Below are positions 58,990-64,000 of a stretch of DNA of 64,000 nt, one piece after another; the stretch's first letter is position 1; each line of letters opens with the position of its first letter. The notes beneath the pieces are model-generated. The model made no database searches. It saw only the letters and a program-made list of their open reading frames with translations, and was not told the origin of the DNA. Position numbers and translations under genes: made by a program. Source of the DNA: Candidatus Iainarchaeum sp. (GTDB lineage: Archaea; Iainarchaeota; Iainarchaeia; JAGGVJ01); NCBI GenBank assembly GCA_021158055.1, contig JAGGVJ010000040.1, forward strand, positions 36,474 to 100,473, given 5' to 3'.

Positions 58990-59922
58990 ATGTCCAAATG
59001 GGTTGTTGAACACAAAGAAGGAAACACTTTCAGCTTGCCTGCAAAACACATTGACCCGCAAAACGCAAGAAAAGCACTTTCGCCGCTTGCATGGAAAATA
59101 GTATCACTCATCGCGAAAAAACCGATGTACCCTGCTGAAATTGCAAAACACATGAAAATCCACGAACAAAAAGTGTATTACCACATACGAAACCTTGAAA
59201 AGTCAAGGATAATAAGCGTGGTAAAGCGCGAGAACATAAACGGGGTCATCGCAAAATTTTATGACGTGGACAGCCCTGCCTTTATTCTCACGTTAAAGGA
59301 AATGGAAAAAACCTATAAGATCCCTTCAACAACAAACGACTTTTTTCACCCGTTCATCAAAGACGGAAAACTTGAAAGCTTCATTGTGATCGGGAGCCAG
59401 GACTCCCACGGGCCTGAAAAAGCAAGGGCAAAAGACGCCCCCTCGGCAATTAATCTGGGCTTGTTCCTGGGGTGTTTTCTGGGTTACGTCCCGCCCCTCT
59501 CCGTAAAATTCGACACTGACCTGAAAGAAAGCGACTTGAAAAACAACCTCATACTCATCGGGGGGCCCGCCGTAAACAAAGTGGTCGAAAAAGTAAACGA
59601 TTCCCTCCCTGTAAGATTCACAAAAGACAAAAATTCAAATTTTTACTCAAAAATACACTCAACCCTGTCAGGAAAAGAATACTTAAGCGAAGACACGGGG
59701 ATTATCGTAAAATCCAAAAACCCTTTTGACAAATCCAAATCATTGCTTGTTCTCGCAGGGCGACGAAACCGCGGCACTGAAACAGTAATACTTGCCTTGA
59801 TGAAATACTTTGGCAAAATCAGCATTGGAAACAGTTTCAAAAAAAGCGTTTTTGCAAAAGTTGTTGAAGGCATTGACGCCGACTCGGACGGGACCATAGA
59901 TTCCGTGGAAATACTCGAATAA
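58990..59922 (+). CDS. ArsR-like HTH fused to an S-layer-type domain
   Basis: A 310-residue protein. Residues about 26-85 form a winged helix (ALSPLAWKIVSLIAKKPMYP; KVYYHIRNLEKSRII), as in ArsR-type regulators. The rest (about 125-310) has the pattern of archaeal S-layer domains: NLILIGGPAVNKVVE (about 186-200) and KSLLVLAGRRNRGTETVI. The last residues, DADSDGTIDS, look like a calcium-binding loop. There is no membrane segment or signal, so the S-layer-like fold is cytoplasmic. GGTG lies five bases before ATG 58990. It may sense surface-protein state or a ligand; that is inference. Confidence 0.75.
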   Translation: MSKWVVEHKEGNTFSLPAKHIDPQNARKALSPLAWKIVSLIAKKPMYPAEIAKHMKIHEQKVYYHIRNLEKSRIISVVKRENINGVIAKFYDVDSPAFILTLKEMEKTYKIPSTTNDFFHPFIKDGKLESFIVIGSQDSHGPEKARAKDAPSAINLGLFLGCFLGYVPPLSVKFDTDLKESDLKNNLILIGGPAVNKVVEKVNDSLPVRFTKDKNSNFYSKIHSTLSGKEYLSEDTGIIVKSKNPFDKSKSLLVLAGRRNRGTETVILALMKYFGKISIGNSFKKSVFAKVVEGIDADSDGTIDSVEILE

Positions 59923-60006
59923 CCGGCAAACACTCTCTCCCCAAAATAACTCAAATCAAAACATTATTTCAAAAAATTAATAAATGCGTTTGAATTTACT
60001 TATTAT

Positions 60007-60047
60007 GTCAATCAATTAATATAATTGATTTAATTAACATAATTGAC
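60007..60047. promoter_or_regulatory. Inverted repeats upstream of the UbiA-like gene
   Basis: TCAATT and AATTGA (60012-60028) form an inverted repeat with a five-base spacer, and outer GTCAAT (60007) and ATTGAC (60042) form a second pair. AT-rich, about 85-120 bases before ATG 60130. It could be an operator, or chance in AT-rich DNA. The HTH gene lies just upstream. Confidence 0.35.
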
Positions 60048-60129
60048 TAATATGTAACTACATGAACCAATTACCTAATTAACTCAAATCAACTTTATTG
60101 CCCTGGATTTTTTTATTGTCGGTGAACTG

Positions 60130-61143
60130 ATGGCAAAAAATAAAAAAACAAACTCAAACCAAAAACAAGCTGCAAAAACAACCGTGTCCGATTCCGGCCA
60201 GGATGAAAACACTGAAAACGACAAAACCGACATTAAAAGATGCGTTATCGGTCTTGTGCGCCTTACCCGCCCGATTGAGTGGAGCAAAACTTTCCTGAAC
60301 ATGATTTTTGGCGCAGTGTTTGCAATTTCCGGACTCGGTATCGTGTTTGCAATTTCCGAACTGCCAAACCTGTTGCTGTTTCTCTGGGGTTTCATCATAA
60401 CAGGACCCTTGCTCTGGGGCGGCCAGTACATGTTAAACGACTGGACTGACCGCGAAAAGGACAAGCTTCACCCCACAAAGAAAAAACGCGCCATTCCAGG
60501 CGGAGCAGTTCCTGCAAAAATTGCGCTTTTCTCTTCACTGCTTTTGATATTCACGGCGCTTGCGCTTTCATCAACAGTCAACTTGTTTTTCTTCGCCGTG
60601 CTTTTGCTTATGTTTGCAAACCAAAGCCTTTACACCCTTCCGCCGTTCAGGTTCAAGGAAAGAAAAATCGTCGACCTGATTTCAGGAAGCGTGATGAACC
60701 CGCTTTTCAGGTTCCTTGCAGGCTGGAGCCTTTTCTCCCCTGCTATTTCACTTGAAAACCTTGCAAGCGTTCCGTGGATTATTGTCGCAATGTTCGTGCT
60801 CATGCAATTTGGCGGCTACACGCTTTACAGGATGAGCGGGAGAAAAATCGAGGAAAAACTCGGTTACAAAAGCTCTGTCGTTGCAATAAAACGAAAAAAA
60901 GTGCTTTCCCTTGCATACTCAAGCCTTGCTCTCGGAATTTCCCTGTTTGCGGTTTCGTGCATCATCGGGCCCCTCAAACCCCACTTTCTGGCTCTTTTGC
61001 TGCTCGCGGTTCCCATAGCTCCTTTCATGCTTAAATCTGCCAAAAACCCTGAAGAAGTCAACATAGAAAAAGCATATTACGTGCTTTATATTCCCGCAGT
61101 GATATTCATAATCGCTTTTCTTGCACTCTACCTTTTAACCTAA
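60130..61143 (+). CDS. UbiA-family prenyltransferase
   Basis: A 337-residue membrane enzyme that transfers a prenyl group to an acceptor. After a hydrophilic N-terminal tail (1-36) come about eight to nine spans. The first catalytic motif is MLNDWTDREKDKLHP (Asn103, Asp107, Asp111). The second Asp-rich motif is less clear (VDLISGS region). In archaea this family includes geranylgeranylglyceryl phosphate transferases and quinone enzymes; substrate not determined. GGTG lies five bases before ATG 60130. It is convergent with the GT-C gene. Confidence 0.85.
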   Translation: MAKNKKTNSNQKQAAKTTVSDSGQDENTENDKTDIKRCVIGLVRLTRPIEWSKTFLNMIFGAVFAISGLGIVFAISELPNLLLFLWGFIITGPLLWGGQYMLNDWTDREKDKLHPTKKKRAIPGGAVPAKIALFSSLLLIFTALALSSTVNLFFFAVLLLMFANQSLYTLPPFRFKERKIVDLISGSVMNPLFRFLAGWSLFSPAISLENLASVPWIIVAMFVLMQFGGYTLYRMSGRKIEEKLGYKSSVVAIKRKKVLSLAYSSLALGISLFAVSCIIGPLKPHFLALLLLAVPIAPFMLKSAKNPEEVNIEKAYYVLYIPAVIFIIAFLALYLLT

Positions 61144-61183
61144 CTTCAAAACAACCGGCTGAATAACCAACACAACCAATCAG

Positions 61184-62632
61184 CTAATTGTTTCCTGCAT
61201 ACACTGAAACAAAGCGTTTTCCGCACGATGCAGCATAAATTCCGCTGAGGGCTTTTTGCGGCGCACTGCATTCCTCAAACCCCCTGTGGTCAAATACCTT
61301 GTTCAGGTTTGGGTTTTTTGAAAATGCTGTCGTGTCAAAATACGCCTGGTTCTCGTCGTCAACTATCACAAAACCGATGTCGTTTTCAGCCAGCTTGTCT
61401 TGCGGGTGCACGCCCCCTGAAAGAAGCAGAGAAAAGTTTTCCTGCCAGTTGCTGTGTTCCGGAATGCATTCAAAAAACAATGCAAGCACCGGAACTTTTC
61501 CCGTGTGCTGGAGGAAAGCAGAACTCAGGTTCGGATCCATCAGTCCCTTGCCTGAAAGCTTTGCCGCGTAATCAAACGCGTCGAAATCATAATCACTAAC
61601 CCTTGGATTCAGCACCTGGGTGGAATGCAAAAGAGCCGCGACAAAAAACAGGATTATTATGAACGCAAAGTATTTCCTGAACACTTTTTTTGAAAACGAA
61701 ACCGCTATCAAGTAAGCGAAAGCAATTGAAATGAGCATTACGTGTTCCCACGGGTGAAAAACTGATGCCAGCGGAAAAGACGCGACCCCGGCAAACGAAA
61801 CCACTGCAAGCGCAACCCAGACAATTCCTTCCCCTTCAACTTTCAGTTTCCCTGACGCAACTGCAACTGCAAGAGGCACGAAAACCAGTGAAACCACAAC
61901 AAAAAGAATTGGCATGAAAGAAGAATTCAAAACAGAAAGAGAACTGTTTCCGACTGTAATGTCAAGGCAGCCGGAACCTGCCAGAACAGACAAAGCCACC
62001 CAAGGGGCTGCCACGGCAAAGGCTGTTGCCGTGAAAATTGATGCCTGCCTGAAAGTGGCTTGTTTCTTTGCAACCAGGTACATTAAGTAAGCAATCAGAA
62101 CAATTGCAAAAAGCGCGGCTGAAAAATAATTTGTCAAAAACCACACGCCAAGTAAAAACCCGCTCAACGCAAACCTTTTGAGCCGTAACAACAACAGCAT
62201 CGCCGGAAGAAAAAGAAAAGCCATGTTTTGCGGGCTGTCAAAAGACGCGTCAATGAAACCAGGGGAAACCGCAATCAAAAAAGCAGCAAGAATTGCAATA
62301 CTCCAGTTTTTCCTGTATATAAGTGCAAAGAGCGCGATGAAAATCACATTGAACAGCGGGTTGATGAACCCTGCCAGCGACTCAAGGGAAAACCCTGTCA
62401 AATAATGGAGCTGCACCAAAAACACATGGTAAAGCGGGGGGTAAATGTGAGGTCTCCCCTCAAGCGCCGGGTCCCATTTCAGAACCGCCTGGCTTGATAT
62501 TGTTTCCTGCGCAATTCTCAAGTGATAGTAAGAATCATACTGCATTAAAGTTGAATTGGTTGCGATCGGGTAAAAGCGCAGGAACAACGCAATCAGAATC
62601 ACTGCTGCAAAAACAACAAGCTTTTTTTTCAT
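61184..62632 (-). CDS. GT-C family membrane glycosyltransferase (STT3/AglB-like, short)
   Basis: A 482-residue membrane protein with about ten to eleven spans. The first outer loop has QYDSYYHLRIAQET (Asp33), the acidic motif of GT-C/STT3 enzymes, followed by PHIYPPLYH. The WWDYG motif and large C-terminal domain of true oligosaccharyltransferases are absent, so it more likely transfers a single sugar from a lipid carrier. It fits with uppS and the sugar-nucleotide genes. No ribosome site is seen before ATG 62632; a TATA-like tract lies upstream, so it may be leaderless. Confidence 0.78.
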   Translation of the reverse strand: MKKKLVVFAAVILIALFLRFYPIATNSTLMQYDSYYHLRIAQETISSQAVLKWDPALEGRPHIYPPLYHVFLVQLHYLTGFSLESLAGFINPLFNVIFIALFALIYRKNWSIAILAAFLIAVSPGFIDASFDSPQNMAFLFLPAMLLLLRLKRFALSGFLLGVWFLTNYFSAALFAIVLIAYLMYLVAKKQATFRQASIFTATAFAVAAPWVALSVLAGSGCLDITVGNSSLSVLNSSFMPILFVVVSLVFVPLAVAVASGKLKVEGEGIVWVALAVVSFAGVASFPLASVFHPWEHVMLISIAFAYLIAVSFSKKVFRKYFAFIIILFFVAALLHSTQVLNPRVSDYDFDAFDYAAKLSGKGLMDPNLSSAFLQHTGKVPVLALFFECIPEHSNWQENFSLLLSGGVHPQDKLAENDIGFVIVDDENQAYFDTTAFSKNPNLNKVFDHRGFEECSAPQKALSGIYAASCGKRFVSVYAGNN

Positions 62633-62753
62633 GGAAACTATATGCCGGCAGGAATATAATATTTAATGGGTTACAGTTGCACCTGAAACAGGAAAATCAA
62701 AGCAAAAACCAAAAATTAAAACAAAAACCAAAGAACTAAGTGGAAACAGGCAA

Positions 62754-63053
62754 CTAAACCGGAAAAACAGAAACTGCCTTTGTCCTGAAAACGTGACCTG
62801 CCAGGCCGATTATCACAAGCGCCAGTGCAACCCCCACGCTTGACACATAATCTATCGGAACTCCCGCAACCTGGTTCAGCAAAAGCATCAGAAAAGGCAT
62901 GAACGCAACTGAAAAAGCAAAAGAGAAAACTACCCGTTCAGGCAAGGCAAGCTCTTCTTTTTTTGGAAAAAACGCAAGGCTCAAAAAGTACCCCGGGACA
63001 AGAAGCACTGCAAAAAGAATTGTTGTACCGACTGCAAGTTCTAAAACACCCAT
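62754..63053 (-). CDS. DUF1616-like membrane protein (short)
   Basis: A 99-residue protein with about three spans. LLVPGYFLSLAFFPKKEEL and ERVVFSFAFSVAFMP match the N-terminal part of DUF1616 proteins, which are of unknown function and often encoded near surface-glycan genes. It is shorter than most members. GGTG lies five bases before ATG 63053. Confidence 0.75.
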   Translation of the reverse strand: MGVLELAVGTTILFAVLLVPGYFLSLAFFPKKEELALPERVVFSFAFSVAFMPFLMLLLNQVAGVPIDYVSSVGVALALVIIGLAGHVFRTKAVSVFPV

Positions 63054-63187
63054 TTTTTCACCTTTACCTATATTTACCTATATGTTGATTTAAACAAACT
63101 AAAAATACTTTTTCATGCATTTATTTGTTTCTTTAAAACTTTCAATTTGTAAAACATTTTTGATTGCAGAACCTGCTGTTTCTAAAA

Positions 63188-64000
63188 TCACGCAAGCTCC
63201 ACGTTGTACTTCCAGTTGCACTTCTCGTTTGCGGGAATGCACGCCTGAATGTTGTAAACCCCGGGCGGAACCTCAACAAACACCTGTCCGCTGCTTCCGG
63301 CAAACGGACCGAATCCTTTTGAATCACTTACCCTCACCGCCTCTGCAGTAACCTCACCCGAGTAAGTGGCTGAACAATTGGTTACGGTTATTTTGAACTG
63401 GGGATAATAACTCACGTCCCACGAATCCAAAGTCGGGGTGCTTCCGGAAATAAAGTTCGCTCTCAGTTTAATCGGAATACTTCCAACTGTTTCTGAAATG
63501 TTCTGCCCGTTTTTTACATTTGCAATAAGAACTGAATCGTCTGACGCGTCCAAAACATCAACCGTAAGCGTTGATGCTCCCAGAGTGATTTTTGAGAAAG
63601 TAACGACACCCCACTTGCTGAAATTCACTGGGTCAATCACAGGAGTAATGAAAGTCCCGCTTGACTGCGTGCCTGAAAGAACCACGCTTCCGTCAACCAG
63701 CTCAGTGCTTGAATACTCTCCGTTGCTTAAACTCAAACCCACGGTTGCAAGACCTAAGTCATTCACAAACACTTCTTTGGTAAACTCGGGGCCCCAGTAC
63801 TTACTGTCACTTGCCTTTGCTTTCACCTGCCACAAACCAGGTTTACCGTTTTCAGCAGTGAAAGAATATGTGGCTGAACCTTGCACAGGTGGATTTAAAA
63901 CCTCATTTCCCAAACCATCCAAAACACGGAAATCATACTGCGTAATCGGATCACTGTTAGGGTCAGTTGCAAAAGCGGTTGCAACTACTTCATCACCGAG
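63188..64000 (-). CDS. Surface protein with Ig/cadherin-like repeats, C-terminal part (cut by window edge)
   Basis: The last 270 residues of a longer protein; the frame stays open to base 64000. The first 45 residues (ATDPNSDPITQYDFRV) resemble cadherin/Ig-like repeats, followed by beta-rich domains with two or more Cys near the C-terminus. No C-terminal membrane anchor or sorting signal is present, so any anchor must be at the unseen N-terminus. Probably a cell-surface or secreted protein. Confidence 0.75.
   Translation of the reverse strand, partial: LGDEVVATAFATDPNSDPITQYDFRVLDGLGNEVLNPPVQGSATYSFTAENGKPGLWQVKAKASDSKYWGPEFTKEVFVNDLGLATVGLSLSNGEYSSTELVDGSVVLSGTQSSGTFITPVIDPVNFSKWGVVTFSKITLGASTLTVDVLDASDDSVLIANVKNGQNISETVGSIPIKLRANFISGSTPTLDSWDVSYYPQFKITVTNCSATYSGEVTAEAVRVSDSKGFGPFAGSSGQVFVEVPPGVYNIQACIPANEKCNWKYNVELA

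Noticed and set aside
1-64000. tRNA, rRNA, insertion sequences, prophage or att sites
   Set aside because: No cloverleaf arms, rRNA-like segments, transposase or integrase genes, or terminal inverted repeats were recognised in any spacer.

Overview
The window looks like a chromosome segment of an archaeon, most likely a DPANN-type lineage (a Diapherotrites-like genome would fit, but I cannot fix the phylum from sequence alone). The archaeal signs are a family B DNA polymerase, class III (Lys/Arg-Gly-Gln) prepilin signals, a GxGD prepilin peptidase, TadC/FlaJ-type membrane proteins, two PAC2 proteins with proteasome-docking tails, a geranylgeranyl-reductase-type flavoprotein, a probable archaeosortase, a histone-fold protein, TATA-type promoters, and a GGTG Shine-Dalgarno motif that sits five bases before most starts. 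Genes are tightly packed. No rRNA, tRNA, CRISPR array, insertion sequence or prophage was seen, and no gene-free stretch exceeds about 300 bases.

Layout. 1-5 kb: the 5' part of polB, two coiled-coil proteins, and a HerA-like protein whose Walker motifs have decayed. 5-24 kb (minus strand): a cell-surface block with a lipoprotein, two giant paralogous membrane-anchored proteins (about 2074 and 2765 aa), a small membrane protein, a Cys-rich pilin-like protein and a probable archaeosortase. 24-32 kb (plus strand): pilus system 1, with an ATPase, a double T2SSF membrane protein and seven pilin-like genes in a translationally coupled row. 32-39 kb: a membrane/zinc-ribbon protein, a 1451-aa secreted protein with a C-terminal anchor, and a histone-fold protein with an acidic tail. 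39-50 kb (minus strand): a PAC2 protein, pilus system 2 (an ATPase carrying sixteen N-terminal cysteines for four [4Fe-4S] clusters, plus two TadC proteins), a DUF192 protein, pilus system 3 (ATPase plus two T2SSF proteins) and the only prepilin peptidase in the window. 50-64 kb: isoprenoid-lipid enzymes (UppS-like, geranylgeranyl-reductase-like, UbiA-like), a second PAC2, a PHP phosphoesterase, a sugar-nucleotide cluster (nucleotidyltransferase, GHMP kinase, GNAT, HAD-like, GlmS), an HTH/S-layer-like fusion, a GT-C glycosyltransferase, a DUF1616 protein and the end of another surface protein.

How it fits together. Most of the window serves the cell envelope: pilins and three assembly motors, giant surface proteins, a possible sorting peptidase, and enzymes for lipid carriers, activated sugars and glycan transfer. 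The most unusual items are the ferredoxin-pilus ATPase fusion, the co-location of three pilus motors with one peptidase, the giant paralogs beside an archaeosortase, the decayed HerA-like protein, the tailed histone-fold protein, and short tandem duplications of 17-29 bp in many of the intergenic spacers.
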